Counted from the stretch's first letter, positions 1 to 8,558 are shown. The stretch is 41,775 bases of DNA from Methanolinea sp. UBA275 (GCA_002506105.1 DAWU01000062.1:1-41775); one strand, 5' to 3'. Notes: generated by a model from the letters alone, not told the origin. Numbers and translations: made by a program.

Positions 1-49
1 GGAAATACTTTCGGGACTGTACAGAAGATGCCGTTCTCACAAAAAAAGA

Positions 50-936
50 TTAGAGTGAATTAGTTGCTTGTGAAGATACCGTCTCTCCCGCTGAATTGTA
101 CAGCAGACAGATGTACCTGTGCATAAACACCATGATAAAGGGTGAAATGAGAATCATGATAATAAAATCGATGTAGGGAATAAAGCTTAAAATGTAAGCA
201 ATAATTCCTAATATTACCTGGACGACAGCAACAATCACCACGACAATGATCAGCGCCAGGATGTAGGATCCCCATCCAATCTTCCCGATGGTGGCCAGAA
301 TTGCACTGAAATTGAAGGCTTCTCCGATCTTTCCCGTCCGGGCAAACCGGACAACCCCGACGACTGCGAGAAGCCAGAGGAGTATTGCAACAATGACTGC
401 AATCAGGACACCTGCAATCACACCGCCAATGATGGGCATAAGAACTGGCATCAGTGCTTCCAAGTCAGGTTCAGCGGGCATAGACATGAGGATCGGTAAT
501 GCGCTGAGTAGTGCGGCACCTGCAGTAATGGCGAGAATAATCATCACGGGGATGAGATAGATGACTTCTATTACGAGAAGCTTGATTCCATCAACAAACA
601 TCCTGCCAAAACCGGTGACTTCCGGAAGCGGGATTTCGCCTCTGAGGATCCTGAGCAGGTACCCCATGGAAAAGGCACCCAGGATGATGGCCAGCAAAAA
701 TGCAATGACAAACCCGATTATCAATGTTCCAATGAGCGACGGGGGGATGTCTGCTTCAGTATACGCCATCAATGAAGGCAGCATGAATATCATTAAAAGG
801 ATGAATGGAATCACTGGAAGGAGGGTCAGGACAATCAGCATGATCCAGGTCTTCAGATTTTTTGTCAATCCATCCTTGGCATACTCCCATCCTTGGCATA
901 CTCAAATGAATCGCTAATCATTTTTCCATAATCCAT
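50..936 (-). pseudogene. DUF4013 family membrane protein, split by a frameshift
   Basis: This gene encodes a multi-pass membrane protein of the archaeal DUF4013 family, whose function is unknown. It is a paralog of the next gene. An ATG at 934-936 opens the family N-terminus (MDYGKMISDSFEYAKDG). The frame then hits TGA at 865-867, because the 17 bp at 870-886 are repeated exactly at 887-903 and 17 is not a multiple of three. Removing one copy restores the frame straight into the intact downstream part (LTKNLKTWIM onward), which runs to TAA at 50-52. That downstream part holds the family motif GYLLRILRGEIPLP and about six hydrophobic segments, and ends near YICLLYNSAGET. The downstream part alone could start only at a TTG (866-868), which is probably an artefact. 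It is either a recent pseudogene, a slippage-switchable gene or a sequencing error. The family call is strong. Whether the gene is dead is uncertain. Confidence 0.8.
870..903. repeat. Perfect 17-bp tandem duplication
   Basis: Two identical head-to-tail 17-bp units, ccatccttggcatactc, lie at 870-886 and 887-903 inside the 5' part of the first DUF4013 gene. The unit length shifts the reading frame and creates the premature stop at 865-867. Confidence 0.95.
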
Positions 937-967
937 ACGCATCACGTAATCTTTATTCACATTGGTG

Positions 968-979
968 AGATAATAAATA
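968..979 (-). promoter_or_regulatory. Putative TATA box of the split DUF4013 gene
   Basis: An A/T tract (minus-strand reading CTATTTATTATC) lies about 30-35 bp upstream of the ATG at 936. This fits an archaeal TATA box with a very short leader. It is inferred from position and composition only. Confidence 0.35.
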
Positions 980-1115
980 GGATCAGGAAAACGCCAGATG
1001 ATGGCGAGGAACAAAATAACTATTGGATTTTCTTCCGGGTGCACGCATACGTATTCATGAACATTGTGTATCTGTTTTGTTGAAAAAATGAGTTTGGGCA
1101 GGTGAGACCCTTATG

Positions 1116-1808
1116 TTACGTCTCTCCTGATGATTCGTATATCCTGCAGATGTACCTGGCCTCGAAGATGATCAGGATGGGGATAAGGATGATCCAGAGT
1201 ACCCAGCCTACATAGGGAATCTCGGTCAGGAGGTTCAGGACAAACCCGACGATTCCTGCGACGATGAAAAGGATGATGAGCGCCAGGATATAACTTCCCC
1301 ACCCGATTTTCCTGATCGTGTCCAGGATTGCACCGAAATTGAACGCCTCACCAAAACTCCCTGTCCTTGCCATCCGGACAAATCCGATAGTCGAGAAGAG
1401 CGAGATGATGATTGCGACAATGAAGGCGATCAGAAGGCCAACCATGAAGGCCAGAACGAGCGGCATCAGAGCATCGATGTTGGTCGTGAAGTAGTTGGGG
1501 TCTCCGCTGAGAACGGCGTCCTGGACCGCAGAGAAGAATGCGAACCCCCCGAATATCAGGATGATGATGATGACCGGAATCGCATAAATTATCCCGGCAA
1601 CGAGAAGTTTAAGGCCGTCTATGAACATTTTTCCCCACTGTTCCGGTTCAGGAGCGGGCTTTTTACCTCTCCAGATCTCCATCGTGTATCCCATCATCAG
1701 CGGGAATATGATGGTTGCAATGATCAGGAGGATCCAGCGTTTCCAGCGGCCGACAAGGCCGTCCTTTGCATACCCAAATGCATCTCCAAGCATGTTGCCA
1801 TAATCCAT
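1116..1808 (-). CDS. DUF4013 domain-containing membrane protein
   Basis: This is an intact 230-residue multi-pass membrane protein of the archaeal DUF4013 family, function unknown. It opens with the characteristic cytoplasmic stretch MDYGNMLGDAFGYAKDG followed by a basic turn (VGRWKRW). A first hydrophobic segment follows (about residues 25-42), then the conserved loop MEIWRGKKPAPEPEQWG and FIDGLKLL. Further hydrophobic helices lie at roughly 72-92, 120-145, 170-190 and 195-215. The C-terminus reads ARYICRIYESSGET. It is a close paralog of the frameshifted gene just downstream, and the two probably arose by tandem gene duplication. The ATG at 1806-1808 is the only start that includes the conserved N-terminus. 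A TATA-like tract lies about 45 bp upstream. No catalytic residues are apparent. Confidence 0.88.
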   Translation of the reverse strand: MDYGNMLGDAFGYAKDGLVGRWKRWILLIIATIIFPLMMGYTMEIWRGKKPAPEPEQWGKMFIDGLKLLVAGIIYAIPVIIIILIFGGFAFFSAVQDAVLSGDPNYFTTNIDALMPLVLAFMVGLLIAFIVAIIISLFSTIGFVRMARTGSFGEAFNFGAILDTIRKIGWGSYILALIILFIVAGIVGFVLNLLTEIPYVGWVLWIILIPILIIFEARYICRIYESSGET

Positions 1809-1846
1809 TTGGAATCACCACTCTATGCAGGAAAGGTGCCATCAAA

Positions 1847-1859
1847 TGCCATTTAAATG
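1847..1859 (-). promoter_or_regulatory. Putative TATA box of intact DUF4013 gene
   Basis: The minus-strand reading ACATTTAAATGGC is an A/T-rich box about 40-50 bp before the ATG at 1808. It sits between the purH terminator and the gene, so the gene probably has its own promoter. Confidence 0.35.
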
Positions 1860-1864
1860 TATCT

Positions 1865-1874
1865 AAAAAAAAAA
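1865..1874 (-). terminator. purH: U-run terminator after purH
   Basis: Ten consecutive A on the plus strand give a ten-U run in the minus-strand transcript, 11 nt after the purH stop codon. Oligo-U runs are the usual archaeal termination signal. Confidence 0.55.
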
Positions 1875-1885
1875 GAATTGAATTT

Positions 1886-3370
1886 TTAATGCCTGAAATG
1901 GCGGATTCCGGTGAATACCATTGCGACATTCAGCCGGTTTGCGGCATCGATGACCTCGCGGTCACGGATTGAACCGCCTGGCTGAACCAGTGCGGTTGCA
2001 CCTGCTGCAGCGGCGACTTCGAGGGTGTCGGGGAACGGGAGGAAGGCATCAGAGGCAACTGCGGATCCTGCCAGGGGGAACCTCGACTTCTCAATCGCGA
2101 TCTTTGCTGCATCTACACGGCTCATCTGGCCTGCACCAATCCCAAGCGTCTTTGTATCATCGGCAAAGACGATGGCATTGCTCCTCGTATGGGCGCAGAC
2201 CTTGCAGGCCAGGCGGAGCCCGCGAAGCTCCTTCGGGGTCGCATCACGGTCGGTCACGACCGTCCAGTTCTCCCTGTAAGGGGGAGTATCCTGTACGAGC
2301 ATTCCGCCATCGATCGAACGGAACGCCATGCCCCCTGCGGTGGGGGGAAGGGTCAGGACCCGCATGTTCTCCTTCTTCTTCATGATATCCACTGCTCCGG
2401 ATGAGAAAGAGGGGGCAGCAAGCACCTCCACGAATGTGTTGCAGATCTCCTGTGCAAGGCGCATGTCCACTTCGCGATTGATAGTGACGACCGACCCGTA
2501 TGCAGAGACGGGATCAACATCACGTGCCTGTAGGTATGCATCGACCACTGACGCTCCGAGAGCCACCCCGCACGGATTGTTGTGCTTGACAATGACTGCT
2601 GCAGGTTCGGAAAATTCCCGTATGAGTCCTGCTCCGGCCGAGAGATCCAGGTAATTGTTGTAGGACATCTGCTTTCCCTGGAACGGCTCCTGGCACGCGA
2701 TTCCTGCCGTACCGTAGACTGCACCGCACTGGTGGGGGTTTTCACCGTAGCGGAGCGTTCTCCCGTTCCGGTACTGGATGGTGAGTATCTCGGGAAACCC
2801 TGCATCAAGACCGTGGAGATAGTTGCTGATAGCCGCATCGTAGGACGCAGTCAGGGCAAATGCGCGTTTTGCCAGCATCAGACGTTCGGCCTCCGAAAAT
2901 CCTCCCTTTTTCAGGGCTTCCCTGACAAGGGGATACTCTGCAGGCGAGGTGATGACTGCGACATCGCGGTGATTCTTTGCCGCTGCCCGTATCATCGCCG
3001 GACCGCCGACATCGATGTATTCTATGAGGGAGTCAAGGGGCAGGTCTTTTCCTGCCATCTCTTCAAAGGGGTAAAGGTTTGCGACCAGGAGATCGATGGG
3101 AAGGATCCCTTCCTTCTCCATCACGCGGTCATCGATCCCTCTCCTGCCGAGGAGTCCGCCATGGATGCGCGGATGCAGGGTCTTGACTCGCCCATCCATC
3201 ATCTCGGCCGAACCCGTGTATGCAGAGACTTCCGTGAACGGAATGGACGCCGCGTTCAGCGCTGCTCCTGTCCCCCCCGAACTGAGCAGGCGCACCCCGT
3301 GACGGTGCAGGTCTCCTGCAAGATCCACGATACCCTCCTTGTTCCACACCGAGAGCAATGCCCACTTCAT
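1886..3370 (-). CDS. purH: Bifunctional AICAR transformylase / IMP cyclohydrolase PurH
   Basis: This enzyme makes the last two steps of de novo purine synthesis: formylation of AICAR to FAICAR and ring closure to IMP. With the ATG at 3368-3370 the protein is 494 residues and starts MKWALLSVWNKEGI, the normal beginning of the cyclohydrolase (MGS-like) domain. A 17-codon upstream extension is open but has no family similarity. The N-terminal domain has SSGGTG (about 30-35) and the nucleotide-binding DGRVKTLHP (59-67). The transformylase domain has RYGENPHQ (207-214) and the active-site KHNNPCG (262-268, usually KHANPCG). Near the end are QPGGSIRD and RHFRH, so the protein is complete though slightly shorter than bacterial PurH (about 530). 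Many archaea use PurP/PurO instead, so a bacterial-type PurH suggests old transfer; this is inference. It is followed by an oligo-U terminator and appears monocistronic. Confidence 0.96.
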   Translation of the reverse strand: MKWALLSVWNKEGIVDLAGDLHRHGVRLLSSGGTGAALNAASIPFTEVSAYTGSAEMMDGRVKTLHPRIHGGLLGRRGIDDRVMEKEGILPIDLLVANLYPFEEMAGKDLPLDSLIEYIDVGGPAMIRAAAKNHRDVAVITSPAEYPLVREALKKGGFSEAERLMLAKRAFALTASYDAAISNYLHGLDAGFPEILTIQYRNGRTLRYGENPHQCGAVYGTAGIACQEPFQGKQMSYNNYLDLSAGAGLIREFSEPAAVIVKHNNPCGVALGASVVDAYLQARDVDPVSAYGSVVTINREVDMRLAQEICNTFVEVLAAPSFSSGAVDIMKKKENMRVLTLPPTAGGMAFRSIDGGMLVQDTPPYRENWTVVTDRDATPKELRGLRLACKVCAHTRSNAIVFADDTKTLGIGAGQMSRVDAAKIAIEKSRFPLAGSAVASDAFLPFPDTLEVAAAAGATALVQPGGSIRDREVIDAANRLNVAMVFTGIRHFRH

Positions 3371-3499
3371 ACTCACGTATGTGAGATCAAGGGTTAAGAG
3401 CGTGATGCCCCAACCTTCCACAGGGGTCGATTCACCAGGATTCCCGGTCCTGCAACCTGGTCAATCATTATCCCGCAAGGGCCGGATATAGTTATCAGG

Positions 3500-4840
3500 A
3501 TGAGAGAGCCCCCGGTGAAAAAGATCCTCTATTGGTGCGGGGAGTGCAATGTCCCCCTCATTGGAAAGACCTGCGGATGCGGGGCGGAAGGCCACCCGAT
3601 CCCGCTCCTCCAGCCGTACGATATCAGGCCTGCCCTGGAACACGATCGTCAGATCCTCGCACGCCTGCTTCGCGAACGGTATGGGACTGATTCGCTGCCA
3701 TCAGTTATTCTCCTCAATAAAACCGGAGGGATCGACAGGAAAGACCTGGTAATTGCTAACGGCGGACGATTCGGGTGGCTCTCCTTCGATCCCGGGCACC
3801 GCCGCTACGAATTCGAGCTCGTGTTCGATGCCCTCCCTTCGATGCTGCCCTTGATAACAAAGAATATACTCCGGCTGGATCAGCTCAAGGGAGCCGGGGA
3901 GGATGTCAGGAATGGGAAGAGAATAGGTGGGAAAAAGTATCCTGCATCCGGTAACATCACTGACGGGGGGGTGGTCGTTACCTGGGATGGGTATGCCGGG
4001 GTAGGCGTATCCACAAAGGGAATTGTGAAGGTGAAAGAGGTGGGCAAGGTCTCTCCTGCGAACGTCTCCGATCCCGGGTGGGAAGAGGTGATATCCCGGA
4101 ACCGGTATCACCTGAAGAACCTGGAGCGCAATGCCATCCGGTTCATCAGGCAGCAGGCGGACCATGCTCAATGCGTGAACATCTCGTTCTCAGGCGGGAA
4201 GGACAGTACTGCAGTCAAAGAACTTGCCCGGAGAGCCGGATTCGAAGATACCTACTTCGTGGACACGGGCATGGAATTTCCCGAGACCCTTGAATTTGTC
4301 CGATCTCTTTCGATAAAGACAATCCTTCATGGGAAGGACTTCTGGCGGGAGGTGAATAGGCACGGGCCGCCAAGGAAGGATGATCGCTGGTGCTGTGAAC
4401 ACCTGAAACTGGCCCCGGTAAAAAAATGGCTCGCTGGAAAAGGAGAATGCATCACCATCCAGGGGAACCGCTGGTACGAATCGTTCGCCCGTGCAGGTCT
4501 CCCGCCCGCAGTGAAGAATCCGTATCATCCTGCCCAGACAAATATTTCTCCCATCAGGAACTGGCGGGCGCTCGAGGTCTTCCTCTACATATGGTGGCGT
4601 CAAATCCCCTGTAATCCCCTGTATGAAAAAGGCCTTGAAAGGGTGGGGTGCTGGATGTGCCCCGCGATGCTCGAGAGCGAATTTGAGTATGTCCGGACCG
4701 CACATCCGGATCTCTACCGGGAATGGATGGCGTTTTTGAAGGAATGGTTCGGGAAGAGGGGAGGAGCCTCGCGATCTCTTGAGACCGGTGCATGGCGCTG
4801 GAAGACCCTGCCACCCAAAATGCGCGGGAATGATGAGTGA
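3500..4840 (+). CDS. PAPS-reductase-like PP-loop protein with zinc ribbon and Fe-S cysteines
   Basis: This is a 446-residue protein of the PAPS/APS reductase (PP-loop pyrophosphatase) superfamily. The N-terminus is a zinc ribbon (C13, C16, C25, C27). The middle, roughly 120-185, looks like a PUA-type RNA-binding domain, ending in GIVKVKEVGK. The PP-loop SGGKDS is at 231-236, followed by VDTGMEFPET. Cysteines C298-C299 and C384-x-x-C387 reproduce the CC-x(~80)-CxxC arrangement that binds the [4Fe-4S] cluster in assimilatory APS reductases. Known homologs in methanogens are annotated as PAPS reductases. The PUA-like and zinc-ribbon parts would equally fit a tRNA or other RNA sulfur-transfer enzyme, so the substrate is open. 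It stands alone, between purH (divergent) and grpE. The start is uncertain because no clear ribosome site precedes the ATG at 3500. The second codon-run MREPPVKKILYWCG places the zinc ribbon close to the start. Confidence 0.82.
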   Translation: MREPPVKKILYWCGECNVPLIGKTCGCGAEGHPIPLLQPYDIRPALEHDRQILARLLRERYGTDSLPSVILLNKTGGIDRKDLVIANGGRFGWLSFDPGHRRYEFELVFDALPSMLPLITKNILRLDQLKGAGEDVRNGKRIGGKKYPASGNITDGGVVVTWDGYAGVGVSTKGIVKVKEVGKVSPANVSDPGWEEVISRNRYHLKNLERNAIRFIRQQADHAQCVNISFSGGKDSTAVKELARRAGFEDTYFVDTGMEFPETLEFVRSLSIKTILHGKDFWREVNRHGPPRKDDRWCCEHLKLAPVKKWLAGKGECITIQGNRWYESFARAGLPPAVKNPYHPAQTNISPIRNWRALEVFLYIWWRQIPCNPLYEKGLERVGCWMCPAMLESEFEYVRTAHPDLYREWMAFLKEWFGKRGGASRSLETGAWRWKTLPPKMRGNDE

Positions 4841-4930
4841 GAATTGGTCCATTTCCGATCGTTCCAATCAAACCTTTTTCCTTGTCTGATTTTGTCATAC
4901 TCCTCCATTCCAGGTCTCCCTTAATAATAA

Positions 4931-4940
4931 TATTTATATA
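4931..4940 (+). promoter_or_regulatory. TATA box of the grpE-dnaK-dnaJ operon
   Basis: The tract tatttatata is a strong archaeal TATA box 33-42 bp upstream of the grpE ATG. The transcript would start near 4965, giving a nearly leaderless message. It is the only good core promoter seen before the three chaperone genes. Confidence 0.6.
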
Positions 4941-4972
4941 GAACCACAATGCAATAGATAAATGAAAGCGCT

Positions 4973-5500
4973 ATGGCTGAACCCAGAGAGAAGGAAGATT
5001 TTTACTCAGATGATGAAAAAGAGCAAGAATCTTGCGTAAATTCTGTCGAGCCTTCTCCCGGTCTTGAGGAATTGCAGAAGAAGTATGATGAGCTGAACGA
5101 TCGCTTCATGCGGCTCGCAGCAGATTTCGAAAATTACCGCAAGAGATCTGAGAGAGATCTCGAGAGCAGGGTAACATCTTCACTGGAGGAATTTGCTGTG
5201 GAACTCCTCGAGGTGGTGGACAATTTCGATCGGGCACTTTCTGCCGATCCCGGATCCGCCCGCGAAGGACTTGAGCAGATCCGCAAGCTCTTCCAGGCAT
5301 TCCTTGAGCGTCATGGGATCCGTCCAATTGAGGTCATGGGAAAGAAATTCGATCCTAATGAGCACGAAGCCGTGGCCTATGTGGACTCGAAGGAAGACGA
5401 GGGAACAATTATCGATGAGCTCTGCTGTGGGTATTGCATGCACGACAAGGTCATACGGTATGCAAAAGTGGCTGTTTCGAAAGGAAAGGAGACTGAGTGA
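4973..5500 (+). CDS. grpE: Nucleotide exchange factor GrpE
   Basis: GrpE, 175 residues, is the co-chaperone that releases ADP from DnaK. An acidic, poorly conserved N-terminus (residues 1-30) precedes the long dimerising helix, visible as LEELQKKYDELNDRFMRLAADFENYRKRSERD. The C-terminal beta-domain includes VEVMGKKFDPNEHEAV-like sequence (GKKFDPNEHEAV) and ends with KVIRYAKVAVSKG. All are typical of the family. The ATG at 4973 gives the normal length. The stop codon at 5498-5500 lies 2 nt before the preferred dnaK ATG, so the genes are co-transcribed. The DnaK system in archaea is generally thought to have been acquired from bacteria. Confidence 0.95.
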   Translation: MAEPREKEDFYSDDEKEQESCVNSVEPSPGLEELQKKYDELNDRFMRLAADFENYRKRSERDLESRVTSSLEEFAVELLEVVDNFDRALSADPGSAREGLEQIRKLFQAFLERHGIRPIEVMGKKFDPNEHEAVAYVDSKEDEGTIIDELCCGYCMHDKVIRYAKVAVSKGKETE

Positions 5501-5502
5501 AC

Positions 5503-7359
5503 ATGGCAAAAGAGAAGATACTTGGCATTGATCTGGGGACCACATTTTCATGCATGGCCATCATGGAGGCCGGAAAACCGATCGTGATCCCCAACGCGGA
5601 AGGACAGAGAACTACCCCGTCTGTGGTTGCATTTACAAAAGACGGCGAGCGCCTTGTGGGGAGCCTTGCGAAACGGCAGGCGGTCACGAACCCCACCCGC
5701 ACCATACAGTCCATCAAGCGGAAGATGGGTACCACCGAGAAGATAAAGATCGACGACAAGAACTACACTCCCCAGGAGATATCAGCGATGATCCTCCAGA
5801 AGATGAAGACCGATGCGGAGGCCTATATCGGGGAGAAGATCACAAAAGCCGTGATCACGGTCCCGGCATACTTCAACGATGCCCAGCGCCAGGCCACCAA
5901 GGATGCAGGCAGGATCGCGGGGCTCGAGGTCATGAGAATCATCAATGAACCGACGGCCAGTGCGCTCGCGTATGGCATTGACAAGGAACAGGATGCGACG
6001 GTGCTCGTCTACGACCTCGGCGGCGGTACATTTGATGTCTCGATCTTAACCCTCGGGGACGGGGTGTTCGAGGTAAAATCCACCGCGGGGAACAATCATC
6101 TTGGCGGGGATGACTTTGACAGCCGGGTCGTGGACTACCTCGTTGAGGAGTTCAAGAAGAAGGAGGGTATCAACCTCCGATCCGATTCCATTGCATCCCA
6201 GCGTCTGCGGGATGCTGCGGAGAACGCCAAGATCGAGCTCTCCCAGAAGATGAAGACAAACATCAACCTGCCGTATATCACCACGGGCCCGAGCGGCCCC
6301 CTGTTCCTCGATATCGATCTCACCAGGGCGAAGCTCGAACAGTTGATCGGCGACCTCGTTGAATCAACGGTGATGCCGGTCAGGCAGGCGTTAAGCGATG
6401 CAAAGCTCTCACCCGAACAGATCGACCATGTTCTCCTTGTAGGCGGATCGACAAGGGTACCGCTTGTCCAGGAGACCGTGAAAAAGATCCTCGGGAAAGA
6501 ACCGGACAAGGGCATCAACCCCGATGAGTGTGTCGGCCTCGGTGCTGCCATCCAGGGGGCCGTCCTGTCAGGGGAGACGAAGGACATTGTCCTCCTGGAT
6601 GTCACCCCCTTGACCCTCGGGATCGAGACGCTCGGGGGTATTGCGACGAAACTCATCGAGAGGAATACCACGATTCCCACCAGGAAAAGCCAGATATTTT
6701 CCACCGCGGCGGATGGCCAGACAAGCGTGGAGATCCACGTTGTCCAGGGGGAACGTGCCCTTGCGAAGGACAACTTCACCCTCGGCAGGTTCCAGCTGAC
6801 CGGGATACCCCCGGCTCCCCGCGGCATTCCGCAGATCGAGGTGACCTTCGATATTGATGCCAACGGTATCATCCACGTCTCGGCAAAAGACCTCGGATCA
6901 GGGAACGAGCAGGCGATCACCATCAAGGGCGACCGGAAACTCACCGAGGACGATATCAAGAGGATGACCGAGGACGCCAAGAAGTTCGAGGCAGAAGACG
7001 CCAAGAAGAAGGAAGAGATCGAACTTCGGAACAATGCCGATATCGCAATCTTCTCTGCTGAGAAGATGTTAAAGGAGCAGGCCGCACATGTCGAGCCCGC
7101 AGACAAGGAGAAGGTGGAGACAGGAATAACCGATCTCCGGAAAGCGCTGGAGGCAGACAACAGCGAGGAGATCAACGCAAAAATGGAGAGCCTCACCGAA
7201 GCAGTCTACTCAATCACGACCAAGATCTACCAGAAAGTCCAGGCAGAGAGACAGGCAAAGGAGGCACAGGAAGGTCAGGCAGGTGCAGGATCAGGCGGTT
7301 CATCTGAAGGAAGAGATGAGAACGTCGTCGATGCCGATTACAAGGTAAAAGACGAGTGA
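5503..7359 (+). CDS. dnaK: Molecular chaperone DnaK (Hsp70)
   Basis: DnaK, 618 residues, is the ATP-driven Hsp70 chaperone working with DnaJ and GrpE in the cytoplasm. The ATPase domain shows GIDLGTTFSC near the N-terminus, the connect and phosphate motifs LVYDLGGGTFDVS (about 165-178) and LLVGGSTRVPLV (about 306-317). The substrate domain follows, with LDVTPLTLGIETLGG and the beta-sandwich, then a helical lid. The tail is glycine-rich and ends in an acidic stretch (NVVDADYKVKDE). It begins two bases after grpE. A GTG at 5497 overlapping the grpE stop has a better-spaced ribosome site (GGAG at 5488-5491), but ATG 5503 gives the usual MAKEKILG start. The stop TGA at 7357-7359 is only 5 nt before the dnaJ ATG. 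Confidence 0.97.
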   Translation: MAKEKILGIDLGTTFSCMAIMEAGKPIVIPNAEGQRTTPSVVAFTKDGERLVGSLAKRQAVTNPTRTIQSIKRKMGTTEKIKIDDKNYTPQEISAMILQKMKTDAEAYIGEKITKAVITVPAYFNDAQRQATKDAGRIAGLEVMRIINEPTASALAYGIDKEQDATVLVYDLGGGTFDVSILTLGDGVFEVKSTAGNNHLGGDDFDSRVVDYLVEEFKKKEGINLRSDSIASQRLRDAAENAKIELSQKMKTNINLPYITTGPSGPLFLDIDLTRAKLEQLIGDLVESTVMPVRQALSDAKLSPEQIDHVLLVGGSTRVPLVQETVKKILGKEPDKGINPDECVGLGAAIQGAVLSGETKDIVLLDVTPLTLGIETLGGIATKLIERNTTIPTRKSQIFSTAADGQTSVEIHVVQGERALAKDNFTLGRFQLTGIPPAPRGIPQIEVTFDIDANGIIHVSAKDLGSGNEQAITIKGDRKLTEDDIKRMTEDAKKFEAEDAKKKEEIELRNNADIAIFSAEKMLKEQAAHVEPADKEKVETGITDLRKALEADNSEEINAKMESLTEAVYSITTKIYQKVQAERQAKEAQEGQAGAGSGGSSEGRDENVVDADYKVKDE

Positions 7360-7364
7360 GCCCG

Positions 7365-8498
7365 ATGGCCGCGGGTGATTACTACGATATCCTGGGTATT
7401 CCCGGGAATGCGGACGAGAAGGAGATAAAGAAAGCTTACCGCAACCTGGCCCGGAAGTATCACCCTGATGTCTGCAAGGATCCTGGCGCGGAGGAGAAAT
7501 TCAAGAAGATCAACGAGGCGTACAGCGTACTCTCTGACTCGCAGAAGCGTGCCCAGTACGACCACATGGGTCACGATACCTTTACCAGCGCCTCGAAGGG
7601 ATCCTATAGCGGGGCAGGGGGTTTCCATGGAGGAGGCTTCAGCGCCGATTTCAGCGGATTCGGGGATATCTTCGATTTTTTCGGCGGAGGATTCTCGGGG
7701 TCCAGGCAGAGCGGTCCCCAGGAAGGTTCCGATCTCCTGATGAAGATGCAGATCACCCTCGAAGAGGCGGTATTCGGGGCTGATCGCGAGATTGAGGTGA
7801 ACCATACCGAGGCGTGCAGCCACTGCAATGGAACAGGAAGCGAGAACAAGAAACTTGTGAGCTGTCCCAGGTGCCAGGGATCCGGGCAGATGCGGCAGAT
7901 GAGCCAGACCGTCTTTGGCCAGTTTGTGCGCATGAGCACCTGTACTGAGTGCCATGGACGCGGACGCATCCCTGAAAAGAGATGCACAGAATGCAGGGGT
8001 TCCGGGCACACCCAGGTCCATCGCAAGGTCACTGTTCACATCCCTGCCGGAATTGACAGCGGAATGCGGCTCCGCATGGAAGGGTATGGCGAAGCGGGGG
8101 ACTATGGGGCACCGAACGGCGATCTCTTCATTGAGCTGTATGTTCGCCCTCATGCCAGGTTCAGGAGGTTGGGGGACAACCTTGAGACCGATGTGGAGAT
8201 CACACCCGCACAGGCGGTTGTGGGATCACTCGTGAACGTGGAGACCATCGAGAAAAAAACCGTGGAACTGACCATTCCTGCGGGAATCCAGCATAATACC
8301 GCGTTGAAGATTCCCGGGGAAGGTGTCAGGCGCCGCGGGAAGCCGGGCGATCTCCTGGTTCGTGTCAGGGTTGCGATCCCGAAACAGCTGAATCCTGAGA
8401 TAAAAGGCCTCTACGAGAAGATCCTGGAACTGGAAGGTCATCAGATGTCCGACTCAAAGAAGGGCGGCTTCTTCTCGGGTTTCATGGGTAAGAAATAG
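7365..8498 (+). CDS. dnaJ: Chaperone protein DnaJ (Hsp40)
   Basis: DnaJ, 377 residues, delivers substrates to DnaK and stimulates its ATPase. The J domain occupies roughly residues 4-68 with the essential HPD motif (YHPDV, about 33-37). A Gly/Phe-rich linker follows (about 75-125). The zinc domain has four CxxCxGxG repeats: CSHCNGTG, CPRCQGSG, CTECHGRG and CTECRGSG. The C-terminal beta-barrel domains run to about 350, making this a type I (DnaJA) protein. An in-frame GTG at 7356 overlaps the dnaK stop, but ATG 7365 (MAAGDYYDILGI) is the conventional start. The tail GGFFSGFMGKK is typical. A T-rich terminator follows directly. Confidence 0.97.
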   Translation: MAAGDYYDILGIPGNADEKEIKKAYRNLARKYHPDVCKDPGAEEKFKKINEAYSVLSDSQKRAQYDHMGHDTFTSASKGSYSGAGGFHGGGFSADFSGFGDIFDFFGGGFSGSRQSGPQEGSDLLMKMQITLEEAVFGADREIEVNHTEACSHCNGTGSENKKLVSCPRCQGSGQMRQMSQTVFGQFVRMSTCTECHGRGRIPEKRCTECRGSGHTQVHRKVTVHIPAGIDSGMRLRMEGYGEAGDYGAPNGDLFIELYVRPHARFRRLGDNLETDVEITPAQAVVGSLVNVETIEKKTVELTIPAGIQHNTALKIPGEGVRRRGKPGDLLVRVRVAIPKQLNPEIKGLYEKILELEGHQMSDSKKGGFFSGFMGKK

Positions 8499-8500
8499 GA

Positions 8501-8516
8501 TTTTTTCTTGTTGTTC
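8501..8516 (+). terminator. T-rich terminator after dnaJ
   Basis: The tract ttttttcttgttgtt begins just after the dnaJ stop and is a typical archaeal oligo-U termination signal for the chaperone operon. Confidence 0.5.
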
Positions 8517-8540
8517 CCTGCATCCCCACGAGGATCCCAC

Positions 8541-8558
8541 CACCCTTTGTAAAGGGTG
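8541..8558. repeat. Inverted repeat (hairpin) between dnaJ and tRNA methyltransferase
   Basis: CACCCTT (8541-8547) pairs with AAGGGTG (8552-8558) around a 4-nt loop. It lies 43 nt past dnaJ and about 75 nt before the next likely start. It may act as a back-up terminator or an RNA stability element. Its role is not known. Confidence 0.5.

Noticed and set aside
1..49. Possible remnant of a third DUF4013 gene at the window start
   Set aside because: The minus-strand reading vaguely resembles the C-terminal LLYNSAGET region but is interrupted by a stop, and it is too short to support.
6135..7196. Minus-strand open frame of 353 codons opposite dnaK
   Set aside because: It is an antisense shadow of a strongly conserved gene with no motif of its own.
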